A stretch of DNA of 64,000 bases from Arcobacter ellisii (GTDB lineage Bacteria > Campylobacterota > Campylobacteria > Campylobacterales > Arcobacteraceae). Made by a program: the position numbers and the translations under genes. Position 1 is the stretch's first letter, and each line of letters starts with the position of its first letter. The stretch lies in the NCBI RefSeq assembly GCF_003544915.1, contig NZ_CP032097.1, positions 992,001-1,056,000 on the forward strand. Reading direction: 5' to 3'. Below the pieces are notes generated by a model. That model was given only the letters and a program-made list of their open reading frames with translations, had not been told where the DNA came from and made no database searches. Shown here one piece after another: positions 10,901 to 18,394 of this stretch.

Positions 10901-11650
10901 TATGGTTTTGTAGGTGGTATGGATAAAATTTCAGGAGATGGAACAATTTTTGGAGCAGCACTTGCTTATTCTACAACAAAAACAAATCAAGAAAATGCTG
11001 CATCAGATAGTTCAGATACAACAAGTATTCAAGGGACTATTTATTCATCTTTAGCATATGAAAATGCTTATGTTGATACTTATTTATCTTATGCAAAACA
11101 TAAAACAGATGGAACAAGAACTGCAAATTCTGGTAAATTAACTTCAAGTGTTGATGCTGAACAAATCTCTGCAAAAGTTGAAACTGGTTATACAATTCCT
11201 GTTAATGATGGTGTATCATTAACTCCGTTTGCTTCTTTAGAATATAGTTTACTAAATCAAAAAGGTTATACTGAAAAAGGAACAGCATATCAAAATGATG
11301 CTTTAAAAGTTGATAGTTTAAAACTAAATCGTGGTACAGTTGAACTTGGAGCAAAACTTACTTCAAATATAGAATTGGAAGAAACTTTAATTATTCCTCA
11401 ATTATCTGTTAGTGCTTATAACTCATTTGGAGATAATAGTGCAGATATAAAAGCACAATATATTGGTGGTGGAAAAGAGTTTGTTACACCTGTTAGTGAG
11501 TTAAATAAAACAATGTATAACGTTGGATTAGGACTTGAAACAAAAATTTCTGATTCAACAAGTGTAATATTTGATATGGATTATGATAGAAGTAAAGATG
11601 GTAAATTTCAAGGATATTCTGGAAGTGTAACATTTGGAATTAGTTTTTAA
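4982..11650 (+). CDS. Large repeat-containing autotransporter (type Va secretion)
   Basis: A 2222-residue surface protein. It starts with a long signal peptide (about residues 1-40, cleavage after SAHA) with an extended charged N-region, as in large autotransporters. The passenger (about 41-1940) is Thr/Ser/Gly/Asn-rich with short beta-helix-like periods. Residues 373-1046 consist of seven 91-residue units plus a partial eighth, nearly identical to one another; more diverged relatives (VYATN, VTF, TVNLNG) continue on both sides. From about 1945 (SFWLKGMAGK) to the terminal phenylalanine lies a 12-strand-type autotransporter barrel of about 278 residues. GGGGAG lies 11 bases before the ATG, rather far. 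A role in adhesion is plausible from the class, but the ligand is unknown. A PpiC-type chaperone gene follows after 22 bases. Confidence 0.92.
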   Translation: MKSFRVVNAKFRILKGGKIGLSLSISLVVSSLILNQSAHAETFFDNEWTTGTTFTTPDVTATARSNTGTNTGTYNQISTTENIIFRPDRVAQSYTGVSDFEVFGTNSVSVASDGTTGTGTNLIADGTYIDGGGGTATNNDRAFYQSLNPDTDFTVTLTSGSTVNNIVKETSTYYYVDSTTGYTSSSDAYVANIVFSGSNTVYGTTNIDDGNIKLNDSVTFTGTVDAGSISVDTTNTIIFNSDVDLTAGTTDAMNFSVDGEVLLNEDFTGNITSGGDNLGTVTIVGNGTGKEQIITGNIGTSTSSDIGILNIGSDTIDSNYSRTVIYGDVYANSTVLNNNGTTNSSTLVLADGSNITSTITTADANMGIITLDGSSTVSGSVGSSGALLKEINAGANGSSSTFSSDVYATNLDVEGTGTVNLNGDYTGTAIRYNADGTVVLANGSDVNSAITTATTNTGTLTLNGSSTVSGSVGSSGALLKEINAGANGSSSTFSSDVYATNLDVEGTGTVNLNGDYTGTAIRYNADGTVVLANGSDVNSAITTATTNTGTLTLNGSSTVSGSVGASGALLKEINAGANGSSSTFSSDVYATNLDVEGTGTVNLNGDYTGTAIRYNADGTVVLANGSDVNSAITTATTNTGTLTLNGSSTVSGSVGSSGALLKEINAGVNGSSSTFSSDVYATNLDVEGTGTVNLNGDYTGTAIRYNADGTVVLANGSDVNSAITTATTNTGTLTLNGSSTVSGSVGSSGALLKEINAGANGSSSTFSSDVYATNLDVEGTGTVNLNGDYTGTAIRYNADGTVVLANGSDVNSAITTATTNTGTLTLNGSSTVSGSVGASGALLKEINAGANGSSSTFSSDVYATNLDVEGTGTVNLNGDYTGTAIRYNADGTVVLANGSDVNSAITTATTNTGTLTLNGSSTVSGSVGSSGALLKEINAGANGSSSTFSSDVYATNLDVEGTGTVNLNGDYTGTAIRYNADGTVVLANGSDVNSAITTATTNTGTLTLNGSSTVSGSVGSSGALLKEINAGANGSSSTFSSDVYATTTNIGAGEIKFVSDVSTDIVALSTTEGVVTFVGDVSGKSQAFTGDIGTAGSLINTLNIGESGTANYSTTTITGNVYATNTVLDNGTSSSTLILSDGSNITSTIKTAQNGQGVLTFLGNSTVNGTIGTNTEKLEQINVANTGKTVTFNSSINSNNLNILGDGEVILADNSNLNAPVTTTTNNEGTLTFEGTSNVSGQIGTSGALLKEITLQGSSGEVVTFGNDVYVSNIVFESDGTANLDGNLTGNINFSGIDAIINIADGKGILDSGGGLLGSVQTLANNTGILNYKGDGVIDGIIGSSGLGINELNVNTNDEQDKDGSGTVTSNGLLARREIFADIINLYNNATLTLADNTNVTNTDTSDSLIIATMTSNTGNVVFQGSSTVSGDVGTSTNNLESITAGVSGETVTFDGMVYATNLKYTDNGTVILNGDNGSNVEGMKGTVDFDSFAGTLEIGDDVNLTTGTSGIQFANANNAILTFNGTSTIYGVLGGNTAGNSTFESIYAGVTAETVTFKNDVYVKESTFHVSEDGVVNFEGNLYGDLVFENDGTVNVANTKSIIVSSTPLAITTANNGQGTINFEGTTTLYTDIGEDLFRLKEVNFGTVGTASNSYTQNINKDIYANDITIGNSSNKTTANLTSDMTFYGNLNLSSNSVLDVNNNDITVEDEIVLASNSTLKFEIDTSDLIAGQAVANDTSGSIDANSLNIQDDIKVHIDYNGTLAGKYEYSLIDANSSTGTYTEGTEANGKVSDNSIIDSKVILKDNNLVLVADRTNNGSFNPEDLYIEKSEIGEDYSNAASQALADYANGVDRAGALAQIINELEYLEGGTVLSEAKKQEMIETQRKLAPIANSSNMQTSITASNLAMTTIKGRLSDIRTGEMNNFTPTLYRTGLSSGDYYSFDTSFWLKGMAGKATQDQVDEYYGFDTSTYGFVGGMDKISGDGTIFGAALAYSTTKTNQENAASDSSDTTSIQGTIYSSLAYENAYVDTYLSYAKHKTDGTRTANSGKLTSSVDAEQISAKVETGYTIPVNDGVSLTPFASLEYSLLNQKGYTEKGTAYQNDALKVDSLKLNRGTVELGAKLTSNIELEETLIIPQLSVSAYNSFGDNSADIKAQYIGGGKEFVTPVSELNKTMYNVGLGLETKISDSTSVIFDMDYDRSKDGKFQGYSGSVTFGISF
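6098..8120 (+). repeat. Tandem array: 7 full 273-bp units and a 112-bp partial unit
   Basis: Units start at 6098, 6371, 6644, 6917, 7190, 7463, 7736 and 8009 (partial, to 8120). Each encodes 91 residues in frame within the autotransporter, beginning GSSTVSGSVG. Differences are only a few bases. At residue 11 the units read Ser, Ser, Ala, Ser, Ser, Ala, Ser, Ser. Units 1-3 and 7 use TAC in VYATN and GGGGAT in the LNGD segment, while units 4-6 use TAT and GGAGAT. Unit 4 alone has GVNG for GANG. This indicates a higher-order period of three units (819 bp). The array can be expected to change length by recombination. Confidence 0.97.
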
Positions 11651-11672
11651 AATATTTAATTGAGGATAAAAA

Positions 11673-12398
11673 ATGGTTAGAAAAATATCTTTTTGTATAT
11701 TGGCAACTTTTTTAAGTATGAATTTATATGCAGATGAAATAGCTTCATATACTGCTATAAAATATCATGTAAATTATGAAAAACAAAATCCCAAATCACA
11801 AGAATCTTTACAAAAAGAGTATCAAAAAATAAAAAGATTATCAAAAACTTTAGAAGCAACTGTAATGAAAAATGATACAGATGTTGAAGTTGCTAAAAAT
11901 TTAGCCATAATAGAAATTTGGTCAAATAAATTTATGCAAAGTTATAAACCAAGTGAAGCTGAATTAAATGAGTTATATAAAACAGAAAAACCAAGAACAG
12001 TTGGTAAATATGAATTAAGAAATATTCTAGTTTCTTATGAAAAAAATGCAGATAGAATTATTGAAATGTTAAATGAAATAAAAAATAAACAAGATAAAAA
12101 AGAGTCATTTATCAAATATGTTCGTTCAGTTTCAAACGATGTAGCTTCAAAACAAAATAATGGTTTAACTCCTTTAGTTGATGAAAATAAATTAAATCCT
12201 CAAATAAAAGAGGCTTTAAAAGGTAAAAAAGAGGGAGAAATTGTAAAAGTAAATCTAAAAGATGTTGGAACTCAAATTTTATATATAGAAAAATATATTC
12301 CAGAAAAAATTGCAACATTTGAAGAGGCAAAAGATGCTTTAATAAATCTTGCTAAAAGAAAAGCTTTAACAAAAGAGATAGAGTTATTATCAAAATAA
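11673..12398 (+). CDS. Periplasmic PpiC/parvulin-type peptidyl-prolyl isomerase
   Basis: A 241-residue exported protein with a signal peptide (MVRKISFCILATFLSMNLYADE). An N-terminal helical chaperone part is followed by a parvulin-like region (about residues 108-215: YELRNILVSYEKNADRI, FIKYVRSVSND, NGLTPLVDENKLNPQIKEAL, KKEGEIVKVN, GTQILYIEKY). This order is that of SurA/PEB4-type folding factors of Campylobacterota. It begins 22 bases after the autotransporter stop with GAGGAT as ribosome site, so it is probably co-transcribed with it. It may help that very large client cross the periplasm; this is inference from position. Some catalytic parvulin residues are not obvious, so it may be mainly a chaperone. 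Confidence 0.75.
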   Translation: MVRKISFCILATFLSMNLYADEIASYTAIKYHVNYEKQNPKSQESLQKEYQKIKRLSKTLEATVMKNDTDVEVAKNLAIIEIWSNKFMQSYKPSEAELNELYKTEKPRTVGKYELRNILVSYEKNADRIIEMLNEIKNKQDKKESFIKYVRSVSNDVASKQNNGLTPLVDENKLNPQIKEALKGKKEGEIVKVNLKDVGTQILYIEKYIPEKIATFEEAKDALINLAKRKALTKEIELLSK

Positions 12399-12401
12399 AA
12401 A

Positions 12402-13223
12402 ATGAAATATTTAAACATACTATTTATAATTTTTATTTTAAGTGGATGTTTAAATAATATTCCAACACCTTTAGAGAGAAAAAGTAGTGTTTTACAAACA
12501 GCTTCAGGGAATAATTTTCAAGAAGTTGATATAGAAACTTCTACTTTTACTCTTTTTTCTTTACAAAAACAAAACAATAATTGTAAAAATAAAAATCTAA
12601 GAGTTTATGTAGAAGGTGATGGTTTATCTTGGATTACAAGAAGAACTATTTCAAAAGACCCAACACCTGTAAATTCTACTATTTTAAAACTTATGTATGA
12701 AGATACAACTGAATGTAAAGTTTATCTTGCACGTCCTTGCCAATTTATAAATTCAGATATTTGTGATAAAAAATATTGGACAAGTCATAGATTTAGTCCT
12801 GAAGTTATCAAAAGTTTTGATGAGAGTTTAAATAACTTAAAAAAAGAGTATAAAAATAAAAGTTTTACTTTGATAGGTCATTCAGGTGGTGGAGCTGTTG
12901 TTGCACTTCTTGCTTCAAATAGAAAAGATATAGATATGTTTGTAACAATTGCTGGAAATATGGATATTGAGAAATGGACTTCTATGTATAATCTTTCTAA
13001 ATTAGAAGGCTCTTTAAATCCTGCTGATTTTACAAACAAGCTTGAAAATACAAAACAATATCATTTAATAGGTAATAATGATAAAATTGTTCCAAAAGAG
13101 GTCTTTTTATCATATCTTTCAAAATTCAAGAATAAAGATAAAGTTCATTTTTTATATTTTGAAGAGAATCATAATTGTTGTTGGGAAAATCCCTTTAAAA
13201 AGTTATTATTTGAAACAAAATAG
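12402..13223 (+). CDS. Lipoprotein with alpha/beta-hydrolase fold
   Basis: A 273-residue lipoprotein: lipobox LSGC at residues 14-17 follows a short hydrophobic stretch. The hydrolase core shows the nucleophile elbow LIGHSGGGAVVA (about 157-168), a candidate acid in IGNNDKIVP (about 225) and histidine in ENHNCCWEN (about 260). These form a plausible Ser-Asp-His triad facing the periplasm or the outer surface. Substrate is unknown. It starts 4 bases after the PpiC gene, so the three genes from 4982 probably form one operon. It has several cysteines (CKNKN, ECKVY, RPCQF, ICDKK), suggesting disulfides. Confidence 0.75.
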   Translation: MKYLNILFIIFILSGCLNNIPTPLERKSSVLQTASGNNFQEVDIETSTFTLFSLQKQNNNCKNKNLRVYVEGDGLSWITRRTISKDPTPVNSTILKLMYEDTTECKVYLARPCQFINSDICDKKYWTSHRFSPEVIKSFDESLNNLKKEYKNKSFTLIGHSGGGAVVALLASNRKDIDMFVTIAGNMDIEKWTSMYNLSKLEGSLNPADFTNKLENTKQYHLIGNNDKIVPKEVFLSYLSKFKNKDKVHFLYFEENHNCCWENPFKKLLFETK

Positions 13224-13308
13224 TTTTTATTTGCAGAATTATTATAAACTTTTATAATAATTAAATGTTATTATATTATAATTATTAATTCTTTTTTAGG
13301 TAATAACT

Positions 13309-14214
13309 TTGTTAAAAATAATCTATTTTATTCTAATTTCATCATTTATTATGGCTAAAGAGCCTATAACTCCTATTCCTTTGGAAGTTAAGGTTGATAC
13401 AAAAAAAGCCAATTTAGGAAAAGAATTATTTTTTGATACTATCTTATCAAAAGATGATACTATCTCTTGTCATAGCTGTCATTTACTAAATCAAGGTGGA
13501 GATGATAATTCACAATTCTCTTTAGGAATAGATAATAAAAGAGGAAATATAAATGCTCCTACTGTTTTAAATTCAACTTTTAATTTTGTTTTATTTTGGA
13601 ATGGAAGAGCAAAAAATCTTCAAGAACAAGCACTCGGACCAATTACAAATCCAATTGAAATGGGACATAGTTTTGAAGAACTTATTACAAAATTAGAAAA
13701 AACAAAATACAAAGATAAATTTAATTCAATCTATAAAGATGGAATTACATCCTTTAATATAACAGATGCAATAGCTGAATATGAAAAAACTCTTATTACT
13801 CCAAATGCTCCTTTTGACAGATATTTAAGAGGTGAAAAGAATGTTATCTCAAAAGAGACAAAAGAGGGGTATGAACTCTTTAAAAATCAAGGTTGTATAG
13901 CTTGTCATCATGGAATAAATGTTGGAGGTAATTTATATGCTAAGTTTGGAGTTATCTCACAACTTCAAAGTGATTCAAAAGGAAGATTTGAAGTAACTAA
14001 AAACGAATTAGATAAATACTATTTTAAAGTTCCAACTTTAAGAAATATAGAATTAACTGCTCCTTATTTACATGATGGAAGAATTGATAATTTAGAAGAA
14101 GTTGTAAAATTTATGGCACATTATCAGTTGGGAAAATCTTTAAGTCAAGATGATGTAAATAAAATAGTCTTATTCTTAAAATCTTTAACAGGTGAAATAA
14201 AAAACTATGAATAA
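13309..14214 (+). CDS. Di-heme cytochrome c peroxidase
   Basis: A 301-residue periplasmic enzyme of the bacterial CCP/MauG family, which reduces hydrogen peroxide with electrons from cytochrome c. A signal peptide (about residues 1-16, ending MAKEP) precedes two c-type heme sites, CHSCH (about 53-57) and CIACHH (about 194-199). Family segments are ELFFDTILSKDDTISC, NAPTVLNS, FWNGRAKNLQEQA and PTLRNIELTAPYLHDGR; the late histidine and methionine regions supply axial ligands. The start is TTG with AGG 8 bases upstream, and TATAAT at about 13275. It overlaps the next gene by 8 bases. Confidence 0.92.
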   Translation: MLKIIYFILISSFIMAKEPITPIPLEVKVDTKKANLGKELFFDTILSKDDTISCHSCHLLNQGGDDNSQFSLGIDNKRGNINAPTVLNSTFNFVLFWNGRAKNLQEQALGPITNPIEMGHSFEELITKLEKTKYKDKFNSIYKDGITSFNITDAIAEYEKTLITPNAPFDRYLRGEKNVISKETKEGYELFKNQGCIACHHGINVGGNLYAKFGVISQLQSDSKGRFEVTKNELDKYYFKVPTLRNIELTAPYLHDGRIDNLEEVVKFMAHYQLGKSLSQDDVNKIVLFLKSLTGEIKNYE

Positions 14215-15931
14215 ATTTATAAAAAGAGTTTCTAAATATATTGATTTAGGTTTGATTTTTCTATTTTTGTTTATAGTTGTACTTTTTTTATTTATATATA
14301 ATTTAACTCAAATAAATTCAAAAATAAAAAAATTTAACTACTATTTGATTACTATAAATAGTGTCAAAATATTAGATAGTGAGTTTAATGCTCTAATCCA
14401 AAATAATGCAACTTTTATTAATTATGATGATATTGTAAATAAAATCAATCAAAAATATGAGTTACTAAAAAAAATAGATAATAAAGATTTTTATGATGAG
14501 TTTGGAATAAAATTAAAACCAGTAGTTGAAGAATTAAATACAAAATGGTTAAATAAACATGATTATATAGAGCGTTTTAAATCAAATAATTCTGCAATTA
14601 TTGGTTCTTTTAATTATATTACTGAACTAATAAGAAATATTAAAACAACTCAAAATATTAATGAGGAAAAAGATATTCTTTTTCTTGATAATTCACTTTC
14701 AACATTGTTCAAACTTTTCATAAATTTAGAAGTTGATAAAGAAGTTATAGAAAAGAGTTTAGATGAATTATTCTCTTTATCTTTAAAATATGACAATTCA
14801 GAGTTTAAATTTCTTTTCAAAAAATATAATTCAACGATAAATGATTTACTAAAAATAAATAGTATAAGAGAGGCTTATATTGAAATAAATATAAAAAATT
14901 TATTAGACCAAATTGAGTATAAATTACATGAAGAGTTTGAAGAAAGTATAAATAATCAGCAAAATATCGCTCTTTTATTATTTGTAATCTCTATCATATT
15001 TTTGATTATCTCAATTTTTGCTTATATTAAATCTATAAAAATAAAAAAAGAGTTAATCGCCTTTAAATATGCAGTTGAAAATAGTGATAACTCTATTGTT
15101 ATGACAGATAAAGAGAGAAAAATTACTTATGTAAATGAGTCATTTGAAAAAGTTACAGGTTATAAAAGAGAGGATGCTTTAGGAAAAAATCCACATATTT
15201 TAAAATCAGGAAAATTACCAAGTGAATTTTATAAACAGATGAATGAAATCCTTGATAGAGGAGAAAAGTGGTCAGGTGAGTTTATAAATGTAAATAAATT
15301 TGGAGATATTTATTATGAAACTGCTTCAATAACACCAATTATAAATGATGATAAGTTAACAGGCTATTTGGCTATTAAATTAAATGTTACAGATTATGTA
15401 AGACAACAAGAAAAAGTAGAATTTATAGCTTATCATGATAATTTAACACAACTTCCAAACAGAAGAAGTTTAGAAAAAAAAGTAAATGAACTTATTTCTA
15501 TTGGAGCAAAAAAAGAGAATAATTTTGCACTTTTATTTATTGATTTAGATGGTTTCAAATTGGTAAATGATAATTTAGGACACGATTTTGGTGATTTATT
15601 ATTAAAAGAAGTAGCAAAAATATTTAAAGCAACTCTGCGAGAAAGAGATTGTGTTTTTAGAATTGGTGGTGATGAATTTGCTGTTATTATCAAGTTTTCA
15701 AATGATGAAAAAATTATCGAACTAATTGCAAATAAAATTATAGAAAATATAAATAAAACAATTACAATAAAAAATCACTCTTTAAATGTTGGTTGTAGTA
15801 TAGGTATATCAAAATTTCCACAAGACGCAACAGATTTACAAAGCTTATTAAAATATTCAGATACAGCAATGTATAAAGCAAAACAAAATGGTAAAAATAG
15901 ATTTGAGTTTTATAGTAGTGATTTAAGTTAG
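14207..15931 (+). CDS. Membrane PAS-GGDEF diguanylate cyclase
   Basis: A 574-residue membrane sensor. Two transmembrane segments (about residues 13-33 and 253-275) enclose a helical periplasmic domain of about 220 residues. A cytoplasmic PAS domain follows (about 285-395: NSDNSIVMTDKERKITYVN, ALGKNPHIL, YYETASITPI), then a GGDEF domain (about 410-570). The active-site loop RIGGDEFAV is intact, so cyclic-di-GMP synthesis is expected; no EAL domain is present. An upstream RxxD inhibitory site is not evident. The start overlaps the peroxidase gene by 8 bases, indicating co-transcription; a link between peroxide or redox state and c-di-GMP is an inference from this. Confidence 0.88.
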   Translation: MNKFIKRVSKYIDLGLIFLFLFIVVLFLFIYNLTQINSKIKKFNYYLITINSVKILDSEFNALIQNNATFINYDDIVNKINQKYELLKKIDNKDFYDEFGIKLKPVVEELNTKWLNKHDYIERFKSNNSAIIGSFNYITELIRNIKTTQNINEEKDILFLDNSLSTLFKLFINLEVDKEVIEKSLDELFSLSLKYDNSEFKFLFKKYNSTINDLLKINSIREAYIEINIKNLLDQIEYKLHEEFEESINNQQNIALLLFVISIIFLIISIFAYIKSIKIKKELIAFKYAVENSDNSIVMTDKERKITYVNESFEKVTGYKREDALGKNPHILKSGKLPSEFYKQMNEILDRGEKWSGEFINVNKFGDIYYETASITPIINDDKLTGYLAIKLNVTDYVRQQEKVEFIAYHDNLTQLPNRRSLEKKVNELISIGAKKENNFALLFIDLDGFKLVNDNLGHDFGDLLLKEVAKIFKATLRERDCVFRIGGDEFAVIIKFSNDEKIIELIANKIIENINKTITIKNHSLNVGCSIGISKFPQDATDLQSLLKYSDTAMYKAKQNGKNRFEFYSSDLS

Positions 15932-15962
15932 TAAACCTAAAAAATTAGGTTTACTTAATTTT
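15931..15962. terminator. Hairpin terminator (GTAAACCTAA stem)
   Basis: GTAAACCTAA (15931-15940) and TTAGGTTTAC (15945-15954) form a perfect 10-bp stem with an AAAA loop followed by TTAATTTTTT. It lies between a plus gene and a convergent minus gene and contains part of the plus stop codon. Confidence 0.85.
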
Positions 15963-16697
15963 TTAGAACTCTATTTTCATTCTAAAATATCTAGGAAAGT
16001 TGTTTTTCATAGATGTTTCTATTTGAACAGGAAAAGCTTTATAAATTGAAGGTTTAACTAATTCAAAATACTCTTTATTTCCATCCATAAAAGTTAATTG
16101 TTCATATCTTCCATCTTTTAAAATTGTTAATCTTATATTTACATATTCACCAGTTTTTAGATTAGTTTTATCAATATTTGAGTTTATTTTTTCTCTGATT
16201 GTTTGATAAAATGTTTCAATTTTTGCTTTTTCATCATCTATTTGTTCAGGTTGTTTTTCTATTGTTTGTGAAACTACAGGTTTTTCTTGAACTTCTGGTG
16301 TTAACTCTTTTTTTTCTACTTCTTTTAAAACCGCTTTTTCTTCGGGTTTTTCTTCAACTATTTTTGCAATTTCCGTTTCAGGTTTATTTACAACTCTTTC
16401 TTCTACAAGTTCTGAATTTGCAGACTCTTGATTTGAAGTCTGTTCAACTATTACAGTAGCTTCTTTTTGAGTATTAGTAATAGTCTCTTCAACTTTTTTT
16501 TCTATCTCTTCTTTTATTTCATCTACTTGTTTTGAAAAGTTTATATTTTCAACACTTTTTTCTATAACTTTTTTATTTTCAGAAAATGTATTCTCTTCCT
16601 CTTCACTAAAGATGAAACTATAAGCTGCATAAATAATAACTCCTAGTACACATAGTACTAATAAATCTTCAAAGAAAGTTTTTGTTTTTGTTCTCAA
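15963..16697 (-). CDS. Membrane-anchored protein with TonB/TolA-like C-terminal domain
   Basis: A 244-residue protein in TonB/TolA style: one transmembrane anchor (about residues 10-29, LLVLCVLGVIIYAAYSFIF), a long Glu/Lys/Val/Pro-rich periplasmic linker (about 30-165) and a folded C-terminal domain (about 170-244: YVNIRLTILKDGRYEQLTFM, YFELVKPSIYKAFPVQI). The last part has the beta-alpha-beta look of TonB C-terminal domains. No ExbB/ExbD genes are adjacent, so classical energised transport is not supported. The start is TTG with AAGGA 8 bases upstream. The stop of this gene is 14 bases downstream of ftsY on the same strand. Repetitive Glu/Val codons give T-rich plus-strand text. Confidence 0.6.
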   Translation of the reverse strand: MRTKTKTFFEDLLVLCVLGVIIYAAYSFIFSEEEENTFSENKKVIEKSVENINFSKQVDEIKEEIEKKVEETITNTQKEATVIVEQTSNQESANSELVEERVVNKPETEIAKIVEEKPEEKAVLKEVEKKELTPEVQEKPVVSQTIEKQPEQIDDEKAKIETFYQTIREKINSNIDKTNLKTGEYVNIRLTILKDGRYEQLTFMDGNKEYFELVKPSIYKAFPVQIETSMKNNFPRYFRMKIEF

Positions 16698-16711
16698 TAT
16701 ATTTTCCTTAT

Positions 16712-17767
16712 CTATTTTTCTTCAGGTGTATAAATTTCATCAAGTAAGCTATCAACAAATTCATCAGGTGAAAATTCAACTAAATCATCTTGTTTTTCAC
16801 CAATTCCCACATAAAATATTGGAAGTTCTAATTGGTTTGAAATAGAAAATAAAGCTCCACCTTTTGCTGTTCCATCAAGTTTTGTTACAATAATTCCATC
16901 AATTCCAATCATTTCATGGAAAGCTTTTGCTTGAGCAATTGCTGCATTACCTTGAGTTCCATCTAATATCATAAGTTTTTGATGTGGAGCATCAGGCATC
17001 GCTTTAGAACAAACTTTTACAATTTTCTTTAATTCATTATTTAAGTTTGTTTGTGTTTGTAAACGTCCTGCTGTATCAATAATAACATTATCAATATTTC
17101 TAGCAATTGCAGCACTTATTGTATCAAATGCAACTGCACTTGAATCATGACCTTGTTTTGTTTTAATTATTGGAACATCAAGTTTATTTGCCCAAGTTGA
17201 AAGTTGTTCAATTGCAGCTGCTCTAAAAGTATCACCAGCTCCTAAAATTACTGATTTTCCCTCTTTTTTTGATTTATTAGCAAGTTTTGCAATAGTTGTT
17301 GTTTTTCCTGCTCCATTTACTCCAATGATAAGTCTTACATAAGGTTTTGGTAAGTTTGATAAATCAACTTTTGGTGCATGTTCAAAAAGCATTACAAGCC
17401 TATGACGTAACTGTTTTCTTGTAATCTCTTCAGGAAGACCATTCATAGCTTTTTCTATGATTTCATATTCAACGTCAGCTTCGATTAAAAGTTCTTCAAT
17501 ATCTTCAAAAGAGATTTTTTCTTGTTTTTGTGGAACTACAGTTTTTATAGTTGCAAATGTTTTTTCTAAGGCTCTTGAAAAGAAACCTTTTTTTTCTTCC
17601 TCTTTTATTACTTTTTGTTCTTCTAATAAAGAAATCTCTTTATCTTTTATTTCTACTGGATTTGCGTAGGCTTCATCATCTAAAACAGATTTTTCTAAAG
17701 AGTTTTCTTCTTGAACTTCTGTTTGTTGGATATCATCCTCTTTTTTCTTTTTAAAAAAACTAAACAT
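16712..17767 (-). CDS. ftsY: Signal recognition particle receptor FtsY
   Basis: A 351-residue SRP receptor GTPase that delivers ribosome-nascent chains to the SecYEG translocon. An acidic N-terminal A domain (about 1-60) precedes the NG domain. GTPase motifs are visible: G1 GVNGAGKTTTIAKLA (about 150), DTFRAAAIEQL, DTAGRLQTQTNL (G3, about 232) and TKLDGTAKGG (G4 and closing loop, about 295). Length is normal for the family in this phylum. The ATG has AAGGG upstream. It begins 8 bases after the TlpA-like gene on the same strand, and the TonB-like gene follows, so three genes probably form one transcript. Confidence 0.96.
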   Translation of the reverse strand: MFSFFKKKKEDDIQQTEVQEENSLEKSVLDDEAYANPVEIKDKEISLLEEQKVIKEEEKKGFFSRALEKTFATIKTVVPQKQEKISFEDIEELLIEADVEYEIIEKAMNGLPEEITRKQLRHRLVMLFEHAPKVDLSNLPKPYVRLIIGVNGAGKTTTIAKLANKSKKEGKSVILGAGDTFRAAAIEQLSTWANKLDVPIIKTKQGHDSSAVAFDTISAAIARNIDNVIIDTAGRLQTQTNLNNELKKIVKVCSKAMPDAPHQKLMILDGTQGNAAIAQAKAFHEMIGIDGIIVTKLDGTAKGGALFSISNQLELPIFYVGIGEKQDDLVEFSPDEFVDSLLDEIYTPEEK

Positions 17768-17775
17768 TTTTACCC

Positions 17776-18333
17776 TTATTTTTCTAATACTTTTTTAATA
17801 TCAATTTCCATCATTTCACTTGGAACTAAACCTACATATTTTTGGAAGATTTTTGAGTTTTTATCAATTAAAAACATTGTTGGAATAGATTTTATTCCTC
17901 CTAAACTTTTTGCTAAATCAAAATTCTCAGGAGAGTTTGTAACAGTATAATTAATATTGAAACTTTTTATAAAATCTACAATCTCTTCATTTGTTTTCAT
18001 CTCTTCAAGTAAAACTGAAATTACCACAAAATCGTTTTTGTAATCATCTTGAAGTTTTATTAGATTTGGAATTTCAGCTTTACAAGGTGGACACCAAGTT
18101 GCAAAAAAATTCAATAAAACTATTTTGTTTGGATAATCTTTTAAAATGATTTTATCATTTTCTAATTTTATATCAACAACCGTATTATTGGTAGTTTTTA
18201 ATTGAAATTCTGTTTTTCTATCACTTTTTTCAATTTTTGTTTCATTATTATTCTCATTTTTATCTTTAGAATCGCACCCCGTGAAAAATAAAATAGATAA
18301 AATAGATAAAAATGCTAAAGTTTTAAACTGCAT
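17776..18333 (-). CDS. TlpA/ResA-like thioredoxin-fold lipoprotein
   Basis: A periplasm-facing thiol-disulfide protein of 185 residues. A lipobox FFTGC (about residues 16-20) ends the signal peptide. The thioredoxin domain contains VLLNFFATWCPPCKAEIP with the CPPC redox pair (about 90-93), and the cis-proline segment IKSIPTMFLID. Such proteins reduce disulfides, for example in cytochrome c maturation. The start was set at 18333 (AAAGGA at 7 bases); the longer frame from 18381 would begin inside an inverted repeat in the divergent promoter region. It leads a minus-strand run with ftsY. Confidence 0.85.
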   Translation of the reverse strand: MQFKTLAFLSILSILFFTGCDSKDKNENNNETKIEKSDRKTEFQLKTTNNTVVDIKLENDKIILKDYPNKIVLLNFFATWCPPCKAEIPNLIKLQDDYKNDFVVISVLLEEMKTNEEIVDFIKSFNINYTVTNSPENFDLAKSLGGIKSIPTMFLIDKNSKIFQKYVGLVPSEMMEIDIKKVLEK

Positions 18334-18343
18334 TTTAAGTCCT

Positions 18344-18381
18344 TTGGGTAAAATTATTTGTTGGGTAGAAATTTTACCCAA
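18344..18381. promoter_or_regulatory. 12-bp perfect inverted repeat between divergent genes; candidate operator
   Basis: TTGGGTAAAATT (18344-18355) is matched by AATTTTACCCAA (18370-18381) with a 14-base spacer. The spacer holds a third copy of the half-site, TTGGGTA at 18361-18367. It fills the region between the tlpA-like and 5-FCL starts, so it could be a two-way operator or form a hairpin in either leader. Confidence 0.5.
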
Positions 18382-18394
18382 GTGAGGCTTAAAT

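Noticed and set aside
13225-13240. Sigma-54-like TTTGCAG before the cytochrome c peroxidase gene
   Set aside because: The GG element is missing at the required spacing; a TATAAT box lies closer to the start.
15963-16697. A true TonB with ExbB/ExbD partners
   Set aside because: No exbB or exbD gene is adjacent and the C-terminal domain is only generally TonB-like.
18335-18394. 6S RNA next to the 5-FCL gene
   Set aside because: The space is about 60 bases, too short, and filled by an inverted repeat.
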